In this document: one piece after another, positions 1 through 8,066 of the stretch
Layout of the letters: each line of letters begins with the position of its first letter
Numbering within the stretch: position 1 is the first letter of the stretch
Assembly (NCBI GenBank): GCA_013390745.1
Contig: JACASX010000010.1
Location: 1-43,345, forward strand
Length of the DNA stretch: 43,345 nucleotides
DNA from: Marine Group I thaumarchaeote
Lineage (GTDB): Archaea > Thermoproteota > Nitrososphaeria > Nitrososphaerales > Nitrosopumilaceae
Reading direction: 5' to 3'
The notes under the pieces: model-generated
Told to the model about the DNA's origin: nothing
Seen by the model: only the letters and a program-made list of their open reading frames with translations
Databases searched by the model: none
Program-made: the position numbers and the translations under genes

Positions 1-939
1 AAAAAAAACATTAATGAGATTCTGAGCCCAGTTTTGGGAAATCAAACTGTCTTAGGAACTCCAATGATTTTCATCGATGAGGTAGATGGTGTACATGGAA
101 GAGCAGATTATGGTGGTGGTGAGGCTATAATCAAGATCTTGAAAGAACCTACTGTACCAATAGTTCTTGCCGCAAACACAGATTCATCAGACAAGATGAA
201 AAGCATCAAAAAAGTTGTGAAAACAATAGAGCTGAAACCATTATCGCCAAAACTGTTGCGGCTTCACCTCAATAGAATACTGCAACTTGAGGGAGTAAAA
301 ATTGACTCTGATTCTTTAGCAAAACTTGTTACAAAATCAAGAGGTGATATCCGCTCCATGATTAATTTCACACAGGCAAGAGTTACTGGTTTTGATCCAC
401 CCACTGAAAAATCCTTTGAAACATTGGATGTTGAAGAAGGGGTCAATGCGTTTTACAAAGCAAACTCGATCGATGAAGCTAGATTTGTTCTGTATTCTCT
501 CAGAATAAACCCAAGAGAAAAAATTAATGCATTTTATTCTAGTATTATAACAAGCAAGATTTCTGTGGACGACATGCAAAATTTTTTACAGGTAATTTCT
601 GAAGCTGATATGTTATATGGGAAAATTATGAAAACACAACAATGGCGTCTATTACGATACCTAGATGCCATCCTTTTGGGATTGTATAAAAAAAATATTC
701 CTATTCGCTATTCAAAGTATAATCTTTCATGGCCACTTCTTAACAGGCTCAGATGGGATGGCACAAAAATAAAATCCATTATTGGCTCTTTGGCAAAAAC
801 GATGCATGTTTCAAAAAGCACTTTCTCAACTCTTTATTTTCCATTCTTACTCTATTGTATTAAAAATAAAAAAATAGATTTGGAATTTGATGAATCCTTA
901 GAAGAGATTGTAGAAAAGGAGGTTGCTTTAATCAAATGA
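1..939 (+). CDS. rfcL: Replication factor C large subunit (5' end cut off)
   Basis: This is the C-terminal part of the archaeal clamp loader large subunit, an AAA+ ATPase that with RFC small subunits loads the PCNA sliding clamp onto primed DNA. The frame is open from base 1, so the true start and the Walker A motif lie outside the window. The Walker B motif MIFIDEVDG is at residues 22-30 of the visible part, followed by a sensor 1-like stretch (VLAANTDSSD), an arginine-rich lid region with RGDIRSMIN, and an all-alpha collar domain. The gene ends in TGA, overlapping the next ATG as ATGA. The family call is firm: a large subunit is favoured over a small one by the degenerate lid and long C-terminal region. 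Confidence 0.88.
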   Translation, partial: KKNINEILSPVLGNQTVLGTPMIFIDEVDGVHGRADYGGGEAIIKILKEPTVPIVLAANTDSSDKMKSIKKVVKTIELKPLSPKLLRLHLNRILQLEGVKIDSDSLAKLVTKSRGDIRSMINFTQARVTGFDPPTEKSFETLDVEEGVNAFYKANSIDEARFVLYSLRINPREKINAFYSSIITSKISVDDMQNFLQVISEADMLYGKIMKTQQWRLLRYLDAILLGLYKKNIPIRYSKYNLSWPLLNRLRWDGTKIKSIIGSLAKTMHVSKSTFSTLYFPFLLYCIKNKKIDLEFDESLEEIVEKEVALIK

Positions 940-1256
940 GTTGGATAAAAATGGCTCTCAAGTATGAGGGCAAATGTATTGTCTGTAATCAGATGATTAA
1001 GAAAAACGAGATGGGATTTTGGTCTAAGGGCATTGGGGTTAAACATGAAAAATGTGCAGAAAAAAATGAAGATCTTAAGTGCATTATTTGTGGTGGTCCA
1101 GTCGGGTGTCCAAATTGTGAATTTATTGAAGATTGTAATCCCCAAGCTGTATCGCCACTATGTATATGTAAAAAATGTGAGCGATTAGAAGATCCATTTA
1201 TTTCATACAAAAAGGCGGTCGCCGAAAAATTTCCTATGCTAAATATTAAAATTTGA
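936..1256 (+). CDS. Small Cys-rich zinc-binding protein, function unknown
   Basis: A 106-residue protein translated from an ATGA overlap with rfcL, so the two are probably co-transcribed. It carries about twelve cysteines. A first likely zinc site is C14-x2-C17 with H37-x2-C40; the rest lie in C49-x2-C52, C58-x2-C61, C67 and C76-x-C78-x2-C81. This suggests two or three treble-clef or ribbon-type zinc sites. A GGAGGT sequence at 918-923 lies 12 bases before the ATG, rather far for a ribosome binding site. I do not recognise the family. Its position suggests a link to DNA replication or repair, but that rests on context only. Confidence 0.7.
   Translation: MSWIKMALKYEGKCIVCNQMIKKNEMGFWSKGIGVKHEKCAEKNEDLKCIICGGPVGCPNCEFIEDCNPQAVSPLCICKKCERLEDPFISYKKAVAEKFPMLNIKI
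1240..1247 (+). promoter_or_regulatory. TATA-like element for the carboxylase operon
   Basis: TAAATATT lies about 37 bases before the ATG of the carboxyltransferase gene and overlaps the end of the zinc protein gene. It would allow separate transcription of the carboxylase genes with a short leader. This is a pattern call only, in very AT-rich DNA. Confidence 0.3.
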
Positions 1257-1280
1257 CCAGAATTAGATAATTTTGTAATT

Positions 1281-2828
1281 ATGCATTCTGATAAAATTAA
1301 TGAATTTTTAAAAAAAAGAAAGACGGCTGACCAAGCAGGTGGTCAGGATCGTATTGCCAAACAGCATGAAAAAGGAAAACTCACGGCAAGGGAACGAATT
1401 AATCTATTACTCGACGAGGGAAGTTTTGTCGAAATTGATGCATTGGCTACACATCATTACCATCAGTATGATATGCAGAAAAAGAAATTCTTTGGTGATG
1501 GTGTAGTTGGTGGATATGGAAATATCAATGGGCGACAAGTCTACGTTTTTGCTTATGATTTTACGATTTTGGGAGGCACTCTAAGTAAAATGGGTGCAAA
1601 AAAAATTACCAAATTAATGGATCATGCTATCCGCAACGGATGTCCAATTATTGGAATAATGGACTCCGGTGGCGCGAGAATCCAGGAAGGAATACAAAGT
1701 CTTGATGGTTTTGGTGACATTTTTTATCACAACCAATTGGCGTCAGGTGTTGTTCCACAAATTACTGCTAGCATTGGACCGTCTGCTGGTGGTGCGGTAT
1801 ATTCTCCCGCAATGACTGATTTTGTTATAATGGTGGATAAATTAGGAACTATGTTTGTTACGGGACCTGATGTTGTAAAGACGGTTCTTGGAGAAGAGGT
1901 TTCGTTTGACGAATTGGGTGGAGCAATGACACATGGTACCAAAAGTGGTGTGGCTCACTTTGTTGTAAAAAATGAATACGAATGTATGGATTATATCAAG
2001 ACTCTACTATCATACATCCCACAAAACAATACTGAAGAGCCTTTAACTGTACAAAATGATGATGATCCAAACAGACTGGATCATAATCTAATTAATCTTC
2101 TTCCTGAGGACGGGAAAGAACCCTACGATATGAAAGGAATCATTCATTCAATGGTTGATAATCACAACTTTTTTGAGGTTCATGAATTATTTGCACAAAA
2201 CATTATTGTTGGTTTTGCTAGAATGAATGGAAAAACGATCGGAATAGTTGCAAGCCAACCATTATTTCTTGCTGGTGCATTAGATATTGATTCCTCAAAT
2301 AAAGCTGCACGCTTTATTAGATTTTGTGACTGTTATCATATTCCGATTGTTACCTTAGTTGATACTCCAGGTTACATGCCTGGAACAAACCAGGAACATA
2401 ACGGAATTATTCGTCATGGCAGCAAACTTTTGTACGCTTATTCCGAAGCAACAGTTCCAAAGATTACTATTGTTATTGGAAAAGCGTATGGTGGCGCTTA
2501 CATTGCAATGGGTAGCAAAAATCTAAGAACTGACATAAATTATGCTTGGCCAACTGCACAAATTGCAGTTCTAGGTTCTGAAGGAGCTGTGAATATTATG
2601 AATAGGAAAGAGATTGCTAGCTCAAAAGATCCTGAATCACTGAAAAAACAATTGGTAGATGAGTTTACTGAAAAATTTGCCAACCCATATGTTGCAGCAT
2701 CTAATGGAACAGTTGATACAGTTATTGATCCTGCTGAAACCAGACCTATGATTATTAAAGCTCTTGAAATGCTTTCCAACAAGCGAGACAGACAACTGCC
2801 TCGGAAGCATGGAAACATGAATCTGTGA
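1281..2828 (+). CDS. Acetyl-/propionyl-CoA carboxylase, carboxyltransferase subunit
   Basis: This subunit transfers the carboxyl group from carboxybiotin to acetyl-CoA or propionyl-CoA. The 515 residues match the AccD5/PccB type of fused-domain carboxyltransferase in length. The N-terminal KLTARERINLLLDEGSF segment is typical, and the two oxyanion-hole glycine regions (SGGARIQEG and the later GKAYGGAYIAM) are intact. It is the first of three adjacent genes (CT, BC, BCCP) that make a complete biotin-dependent carboxylase. In ammonia-oxidising thaumarchaea this enzyme is known to be bifunctional and to carry out both carboxylation steps of the 3-hydroxypropionate/4-hydroxybutyrate cycle. Substrate range cannot be read from the sequence. 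Confidence 0.93.
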   Translation: MHSDKINEFLKKRKTADQAGGQDRIAKQHEKGKLTARERINLLLDEGSFVEIDALATHHYHQYDMQKKKFFGDGVVGGYGNINGRQVYVFAYDFTILGGTLSKMGAKKITKLMDHAIRNGCPIIGIMDSGGARIQEGIQSLDGFGDIFYHNQLASGVVPQITASIGPSAGGAVYSPAMTDFVIMVDKLGTMFVTGPDVVKTVLGEEVSFDELGGAMTHGTKSGVAHFVVKNEYECMDYIKTLLSYIPQNNTEEPLTVQNDDDPNRLDHNLINLLPEDGKEPYDMKGIIHSMVDNHNFFEVHELFAQNIIVGFARMNGKTIGIVASQPLFLAGALDIDSSNKAARFIRFCDCYHIPIVTLVDTPGYMPGTNQEHNGIIRHGSKLLYAYSEATVPKITIVIGKAYGGAYIAMGSKNLRTDINYAWPTAQIAVLGSEGAVNIMNRKEIASSKDPESLKKQLVDEFTEKFANPYVAASNGTVDTVIDPAETRPMIIKALEMLSNKRDRQLPRKHGNMNL

Positions 2829-2833
2829 TTTAG

Positions 2834-4324
2834 ATGATAAGTAAGGTACTAATTGCTAATCGTGGTGAAATTGCGTTACGTGTAATTAAGACGTGTAAGG
2901 CACTTGGCATAAAGACAGTAGCTGTATATTCTGACGAAGACATAAACTCTCTTCATGTAAAAAATGCCACAGAATCATATCATATAGGTGAGGCTGCTCC
3001 TGCTAAAAGCTATCTTAACCAGGAAAAAATTCTTGATGTAATTTTATCCTCTGGCGCAGATGCTGTTCATCCTGGTTATGGATTTTTATCAGAAAATCCA
3101 GATTTTGCAGGTTTGTGCGAAAAAAACAAAGTTACATTCATTGGACCATCTGCTGCATCAATGGATCTTTGTGGTGATAAGCAGCAATGTAAGGCTGCAA
3201 TGATTAAGGCGAAAGTACCAACCGTGCCTGGAAGCCCAGATGTGGTAAAAGATGCTGATGAGGCAGAAAAAATTGCAAATGAAATTGGCTATCCTGTAAT
3301 GCTAAAATCTGTTTATGGTGGTGGTGGTCGTGGAATTAGAATTGTAAACACTGATCAAGAATTACAAGATGCATATGAAATAGTTACAGGAGAGTCAATC
3401 GCAGCAGTAGGCAAATCTGCAATTCTTGTAGAAAAATTCCTTGCACAAACTAGACATATTGAATACCAACTTGCCAGAGATAAACATGGTAATACTGTTC
3501 ATATATTTGAGAGAGAGTGTTCAATTCAAAGACGTAACCAGAAATTAATTGAACAGACTCCTTCACCAATAGTTGATCAAGAAACAAGAGATAGGATTGG
3601 AAAACTAGTTGTAAATGCGGCACAGGCGGTTGATTATACTAATCTTGGTACTGCAGAATTTCTTAGAGCAGAGAATGGAGAATTTTACTTTCTAGAGATT
3701 AACGCTAGATTACAAGTTGAGCATCCAATAACCGAGTTTGTATCTGGATTAGATCTTGTTAAGCTACAATTAGATATTGCAAACGGTGAGCCAATTCCAT
3801 TCAAGCAATCTGATCTTAAAATGAATGGTTATGCAATTGAATGCAGAATCAATGCAGAAGATACATTTTTGGACTTTGCACCATCAACAGGCCCAATACC
3901 AGCTGTTACTATTCCATCAGGACCGGGTGTTAGATGTGATACATATCTTTACCCAGGATGTACGGTATCACCATTTTATGATTCTTTAATGGCGAAGCTT
4001 GTCACGTGGGGACAAACATTTGAAGAGTCAAGATTAAGGATGCTTAACGCATTAAATGACTTTTACATTCAGGGTGTAGAAACTTCAATTCCTCTTTACA
4101 AAACAATTTTAGAAACTGAAGAATACAAGAACGGAGAACTCTCAACAAACTTTTTGAAAAGATTTGATATCATAGATAGACTAAAAGAAGATTTGAAAAA
4201 CCAAAGAAAAGATAAACAACTTGCAGCAATTGCTGCAGCAGTAATGCATTCAACATTTTTCCAAAGTAGAGTAAAATCATCAAATATTACAAACCCACGA
4301 TGGAAGAGCCGCATGGATAGATAG
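2834..4324 (+). CDS. Biotin carboxylase subunit of acyl-CoA carboxylase
   Basis: An ATP-grasp enzyme that carboxylates the biotin on the neighbouring carrier protein using bicarbonate and ATP. The 496 residues run from the N-terminal ISKVLIANRGEIALRVIKTC, through the glycine-rich ATP loop GGGGRGIRIV, to the catalytic EINARLQVEHPITE block and the biotin carboxylase C-terminal domain. A short extra tail after the usual end (rich in K, Q and A) may contact the other subunits. The start is 5 bases after the carboxyltransferase stop, and the gene ends 2 bases before the carrier gene, so the three are surely one operon. The organism probably uses one such enzyme for both acetyl-CoA and propionyl-CoA. 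Confidence 0.94.
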   Translation: MISKVLIANRGEIALRVIKTCKALGIKTVAVYSDEDINSLHVKNATESYHIGEAAPAKSYLNQEKILDVILSSGADAVHPGYGFLSENPDFAGLCEKNKVTFIGPSAASMDLCGDKQQCKAAMIKAKVPTVPGSPDVVKDADEAEKIANEIGYPVMLKSVYGGGGRGIRIVNTDQELQDAYEIVTGESIAAVGKSAILVEKFLAQTRHIEYQLARDKHGNTVHIFERECSIQRRNQKLIEQTPSPIVDQETRDRIGKLVVNAAQAVDYTNLGTAEFLRAENGEFYFLEINARLQVEHPITEFVSGLDLVKLQLDIANGEPIPFKQSDLKMNGYAIECRINAEDTFLDFAPSTGPIPAVTIPSGPGVRCDTYLYPGCTVSPFYDSLMAKLVTWGQTFEESRLRMLNALNDFYIQGVETSIPLYKTILETEEYKNGELSTNFLKRFDIIDRLKEDLKNQRKDKQLAAIAAAVMHSTFFQSRVKSSNITNPRWKSRMDR

Positions 4325-4326
4325 AA

Positions 4327-4839
4327 ATGGAATTCAAACTTGAAGATATAGAAGAAACTTTCAATGGAGAAATTGTTAATAGAATTTCAAATAATGAATA
4401 TTTAATCAAGATTCAAGATAAAGAGCATCACATTCAAATTCTGAATATTAATTCTCGTGGAATGGAATTTGTATTGGATAATCATTATCACAGTGTAAAC
4501 TATGTAGAAAATCAAACCGCCGAAATGAAAATTGTTCTTGACGGTGTACCATTGACAATCAACATGCATTCCAAATTGGATGAGGTTGTTTACAAGAATG
4601 CGGGAGGATCTGACGCTGGCTCTATACAGATAAACTTGAGAAGCCAAATTCCTGGAAAAGTTGTTTCCATAGAGGCTAAAGTTGGCGATAAAGTCAAAAA
4701 GGGTGATGTTGTCTGTGTTTTAGAATCAATGAAGATGCAAGTATCTGTCAAATCCCACAAAGATGGTGAAGTAAAAAATTTGAAGATTAAGGAAGGAAAT
4801 TCTGTTAACAAAAATGACATCTTGGCTGAAATTGAATAA
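4327..4839 (+). CDS. Biotin carboxyl carrier protein of acyl-CoA carboxylase
   Basis: A 170-residue carrier that shuttles the carboxyl group between the biotin carboxylase and carboxyltransferase active sites. The C-terminal biotinyl domain (about residues 100-170) holds the biotinylation motif ESMKMQ, in which the central lysine is modified. The N-terminal 90 residues form a beta-rich region that resembles the domain joining carrier and catalytic subunits in propionyl-CoA carboxylases. The gene starts 2 bases after the biotin carboxylase stop and is the last of the operon, facing the peroxiredoxin gene tail to tail with a 2-base gap. Confidence 0.93.
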   Translation: MEFKLEDIEETFNGEIVNRISNNEYLIKIQDKEHHIQILNINSRGMEFVLDNHYHSVNYVENQTAEMKIVLDGVPLTINMHSKLDEVVYKNAGGSDAGSIQINLRSQIPGKVVSIEAKVGDKVKKGDVVCVLESMKMQVSVKSHKDGEVKNLKIKEGNSVNKNDILAEIE

Positions 4840-4841
4840 AA

Positions 4842-5315
4842 CTAATTTCCTTTTTTGAGAAAATCAATAATCTCTTGATAGTTTGGTTCCTTTAATGGAT
4901 CCTCTGAAATCCATTTGTATAATATGATTCCATTTTTATCAATGATGAATACAGAGCGTTTTGCAAAATTATAGTCCTTTAGATGCAAAAGGTCTGGCAC
5001 TAAAATATCATAATCTTTTATCGTTTTGCTATTGTAATCACCAAGTATTGGGAAGCTAAAATTATTTTTCTCAGCAAATGCCTTGTTTGCAAATGGACCA
5101 TCATTACTAATTGCAACAACATGTGCACCAAGATTTGAAATATCATTCCACGAGTCTCTAAAAGTACACAGTTCGGTCTCACAAACTGGAGAACTAGCAG
5201 CTACAATAAATGACAAAACTACTTTTTTATCCAAAAATTCACTCAACTTCCGCATTTTCAGATCAGTATCTGCAAGCTCAAAGTCTGGGGCAGAATCTCC
5301 AACATTTAAGACCAT
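4842..5315 (-). CDS. Peroxiredoxin (AhpC/TSA, Bcp/AhpE-like)
   Basis: A thiol peroxidase that reduces hydrogen peroxide and organic or nitrogen-derived peroxides in the cytoplasm. The 157 residues contain the thioredoxin-fold start VGDSAPDFEL, the peroxidatic Cys45 in SSPVC and a second Cys50 in TELC that could be the resolving cysteine. The usual PxxxTxxC motif reads VxxxSxxC here: the proline is valine, an unusual change. A TATA-like element sits about 25 bases before the ATG, so the mRNA may be leaderless. The upstream region is shared with the divergent complex I operon. The electron donor is not evident. Confidence 0.88.
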   Translation of the reverse strand: MVLNVGDSAPDFELADTDLKMRKLSEFLDKKVVLSFIVAASSPVCETELCTFRDSWNDISNLGAHVVAISNDGPFANKAFAEKNNFSFPILGDYNSKTIKDYDILVPDLLHLKDYNFAKRSVFIIDKNGIILYKWISEDPLKEPNYQEIIDFLKKGN

Positions 5316-5334
5316 AAATTAATTCCCAAAGCAT

Positions 5335-5344
5335 ACTATATCAA
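5335..5344 (-). promoter_or_regulatory. TATA-like element of the peroxiredoxin gene
   Basis: Read on the minus strand it is TTGATATAGT, centred about 25 bases before the first base of the start codon. That is the spacing expected for a leaderless archaeal transcript. Confidence 0.45.
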
Positions 5345-5401
5345 TTATAAGAAACAAGGATTGAATTGACATTTTTGGATCGTTAATAATCTAAATAGAT
5401 T

Positions 5402-5409
5402 TTTATATT
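5402..5409 (+). promoter_or_regulatory. TATA box of the nuo operon
   Basis: TTTATATT is centred about 26 bases before the TTG at 5432. It supports that TTG as the start of nuoA and a transcript with essentially no leader. The frame has no ATG or GTG between the preceding stop (5396-5398) and the TTG. Confidence 0.5.
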
Positions 5410-5431
5410 CTCCAACGAGACTCAATCTGCT

Positions 5432-5806
5432 TTGGTAGGCGAAACCGTTGCAGGTTATAGCAATGTACTGTTTATGTTCGGGTTTGCGGTACTAGCTTTG
5501 GCGCCTGCCCTAGTCATATCTAGAATGATTGCACCACGTACAAAAAGTAACCCAGTCAAATTCTTGCCCATGGAATGTGGTCAGGTCCCTTCAGGGGCAG
5601 GACGTACTCACTTCATGATGCAATATTATGCCTACATCCTAATGTTTGTTATATTCGATGTAATGGCTATCTTCTTGTACGCATGGGGTAGCACATTATT
5701 AGATCTACCAAAAGAAGCTACACTCCCAATACTTGCCTTCTTAGGAATAATGTTTGCCGCAATGGCATTTGCACTTTATCAAACAAAGAGGAAGAACATA
5801 TGGTAG
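5432..5806 (+). CDS. nuoA: Complex I subunit A (NuoA/ND3)
   Basis: A small three-helix membrane subunit of the quinone-reducing respiratory complex, at the junction of membrane arm and peripheral arm. The 124 residues show the conserved loop FLPMECGQVPSG, with the cysteine that changes exposure between the active and deactive enzyme in other organisms, and then YAYILMFVIFDVMAIFLYAW. The start is a TTG; no ATG is available upstream in frame, and the promoter position agrees. It opens an eleven-gene operon and overlaps nuoB by 7 bases. Confidence 0.92.
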   Translation: MVGETVAGYSNVLFMFGFAVLALAPALVISRMIAPRTKSNPVKFLPMECGQVPSGAGRTHFMMQYYAYILMFVIFDVMAIFLYAWGSTLLDLPKEATLPILAFLGIMFAAMAFALYQTKRKNIW

Positions 5807-6357
5807 ACGACCTTGTAATCTCAAAACAGTCCAAGGGATTAACCATAATAGATCAAGTTAATTCTCACAACGCTAATGTCTTTATTGGAAAATTAGGTGA
5901 TATACTTTTCAAAGCAGTTGATAAACCATTGGGAATGGCTCTCAACTGGGGACGTTTATGGTCTTTGTGGCCTGTTCACATTGAGACTGCATGTTGTAGT
6001 GTGGAGTTTGGTGCAGCATCAGGTCCAAGATATGATGTGGAACGATTTGGCATTATAGAGGCTTTTGGAAGTTTAAGACAATGTGATCTTGTGGTTGTAC
6101 AAGGCACAATTACCAGAAAGATGGCACCCAGGCTTCGTTTGGTATATGATCAAATGCCTGAACCAAAATATGTTATTGCAATGGGTGCGTGTGCTATCAC
6201 TGGAGGATTATATTTTGATTCATACAATGTATTGCCTGGAATAGATGGTATATTACCTGTAGATGTTTACGTACCTGGATGTCCTCCAAGACCCGAAACT
6301 CTGATTCAAGGATGCATGTTACTTCAAGAGAAAATTAAACGGATGAAACCACGGTAA
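5800..6357 (+). CDS. nuoB: Complex I subunit B (NuoB/PSST), N2 cluster subunit
   Basis: This peripheral-arm subunit holds the terminal 4Fe-4S cluster N2, which hands electrons to quinone. All expected cluster cysteines are present: the adjacent pair in ETACCSVEFGA, one in GACAITGG and one in VPGCPPRPE. The 185-residue length is normal. The ATG overlaps the end of nuoA, and a GAGGA 7 bases upstream is a plausible ribosome binding site. Confidence 0.95.
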   Translation: MVDDLVISKQSKGLTIIDQVNSHNANVFIGKLGDILFKAVDKPLGMALNWGRLWSLWPVHIETACCSVEFGAASGPRYDVERFGIIEAFGSLRQCDLVVVQGTITRKMAPRLRLVYDQMPEPKYVIAMGACAITGGLYFDSYNVLPGIDGILPVDVYVPGCPPRPETLIQGCMLLQEKIKRMKPR

Positions 6358-6909
6358 GTGACTAAAATGAGTTCTACCGACAGCACAGAGATTGCAAAGA
6401 CTGATGATTCATCACTTGCTTCTGATCTCGATAAATCATTATCTGACTCAATCTCAAAAAAGTTTTCAAACGTTGAAATTGCATATGTAAAACCAGACAG
6501 AATTCGTGTAAATGTAAAAAAAGAGGAAATTATTGATGTTGCATCTTTTATTCGTGACGAACTTAATTTTGATCATGCAGAGTCAGTAAGTGGAGTTGAT
6601 TATCCAGAAGACAAACAAATTGAAGTTGTGTATCACTTGGGCTCCTATACTGATGCATCGCTTGATAAAAAAATTCTTGCCTTAGCTACACGAACACCAC
6701 GTGAAGACAACCCACGTCCTGGTAACGATAGCACAAAACTACCAAGTTTACGTGATGTTTTCCCAAGTGTTTCATTTCATGAAAGAGAATGTTTCGAAAT
6801 GTTAGGAGTTTATTTTGTTGGTCATCCTGATAATAGACGGTTATTATTACCAGAAGATTGGGCAGACATACCACCACTCAGAAAAGACTTTAGAATTAAG
6901 GGTAGATAA
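6358..6909 (+). CDS. nuoC: Complex I subunit C (NuoC, 30 kDa)
   Basis: A peripheral-arm subunit that packs against NuoD near the quinone site. The family signature is seen as SFHERECFEMLGVYFVGHPD followed by LLPEDWADIPPLRKDF. The first 35 residues are Ser/Asp-rich and look disordered. The start is either the GTG directly after the nuoB stop (used here, 183 residues) or the ATG 9 bases later; the sequence does not decide between them. The next gene starts 2 bases after the stop. Confidence 0.92.
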   Translation: MTKMSSTDSTEIAKTDDSSLASDLDKSLSDSISKKFSNVEIAYVKPDRIRVNVKKEEIIDVASFIRDELNFDHAESVSGVDYPEDKQIEVVYHLGSYTDASLDKKILALATRTPREDNPRPGNDSTKLPSLRDVFPSVSFHERECFEMLGVYFVGHPDNRRLLLPEDWADIPPLRKDFRIKGR

Positions 6910-6911
6910 AA

Positions 6912-8066
6912 ATGAGCAACCAAGTACATCCAAAGGATAAAGAAATTCTTCCGGGTCTTCAGATAGAAAAAGTTGATGATCGAATAATGACTCTTAATGT
7001 TGGTCCTCAACATCCTGGTTCCGGTCATATGCGAATCATCTTAAAAATTGATGGCGATTATATTGTTCACACTGATCCAGATCCCGGCTATGTACATAGG
7101 GGAGAAGAAAAGATGGCTGAATATAGAAATTATATAACAAACATTCCTCACCTAGAAAGACCAGTTATTCACGATTCATGCAACATTCTATATCCATACT
7201 GTCTTGGGGTTGAAGAATTACTTGGATTAGAGGTTCCAGAACGAGCTAAGTATCTTAGGGTAATTGCTGCTGAACTCAATCGATGTGTGTATATAGAATA
7301 TTGGCTTGCAATCTATGGTATTTTCCTTGGTCATTCTACAATGTTCATGTGGCCTATGGGAGACCGTGAACTATGCATAGACCTATTAGATAAGATGACA
7401 GGAGCACGTGTTACCCATGCGTACTTTGTTCCTGGTGGAGTCAGAAATGATATTCCTCCCAACTTTGAGGATGTATGTTTGAGACAAATAAACTATTTTG
7501 AGAAAAGGCTTAAAGAATATGCTGATATTTTTTACGACAATCCAATTCTAATTTCAAGAACTAAGGATACAGGTATTTTATCACGTGAAGATGCCATTAA
7601 ACTTGGCACAACTGGTTCTGTTTTGCGTGCAAGCGGTGTGGACTTTGACATTAGAAAGAAGGAACCATATGATGTTTACGAAGAATTGGATTTTCAAACT
7701 AATGTTCTAAAAGAAGGTGACTCTTATGCACGTTCTAAAATTCCTTGGCTTGACATGTTTGAAAGTTGTAGAATAATTAGGGATGCACTGAAAAAGATGC
7801 CAAAGTCTGGTTCTGTCAGAGTAAAACTAAAACCAAAGCCAAAGGGCGGAGACACTGAGGTATATCGTAGAGTTGAATCAGGCAGAGGTTCACTTGGAAT
7901 GCACATTGTTTCACGTGGCTTGCCACAGCCGTACCGACTAAAGATCAGCGTTCCTTCATTTAGAAATTTGATTGCTATGCCACATCTACTTACAGGCGAA
8001 AAGCTTGGAAATATGCCAGCTGTTTACTGGAGTTTAAACTATTGGCCAGTGGAGGCAGATAGGTAA
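6912..8066 (+). CDS. nuoD: Complex I subunit D (NuoD, 49 kDa)
   Basis: This subunit forms most of the quinone-binding cavity together with NuoB. The 384 residues include LNVGPQHPGSGHMRI, in which the histidine of the QHPG loop contacts the quinone headgroup, DPGYVHRGEEKMAE, and the C-terminal NLIAMPHLLTG. It is related to the large subunit of NiFe hydrogenases but lacks the nickel-binding cysteine pairs. It starts 2 bases after nuoC and is directly joined to nuoH. Confidence 0.95.
   Translation: MSNQVHPKDKEILPGLQIEKVDDRIMTLNVGPQHPGSGHMRIILKIDGDYIVHTDPDPGYVHRGEEKMAEYRNYITNIPHLERPVIHDSCNILYPYCLGVEELLGLEVPERAKYLRVIAAELNRCVYIEYWLAIYGIFLGHSTMFMWPMGDRELCIDLLDKMTGARVTHAYFVPGGVRNDIPPNFEDVCLRQINYFEKRLKEYADIFYDNPILISRTKDTGILSREDAIKLGTTGSVLRASGVDFDIRKKEPYDVYEELDFQTNVLKEGDSYARSKIPWLDMFESCRIIRDALKKMPKSGSVRVKLKPKPKGGDTEVYRRVESGRGSLGMHIVSRGLPQPYRLKISVPSFRNLIAMPHLLTGEKLGNMPAVYWSLNYWPVEADR

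Noticed and set aside
4842-5322. Many frames of 60-150 codons opposite known genes, for example opposite the peroxiredoxin, L10 and the subtilase
   Set aside because: They mirror strong genes on the other strand, show no recognisable motifs and lack promoter or ribosome binding signals.
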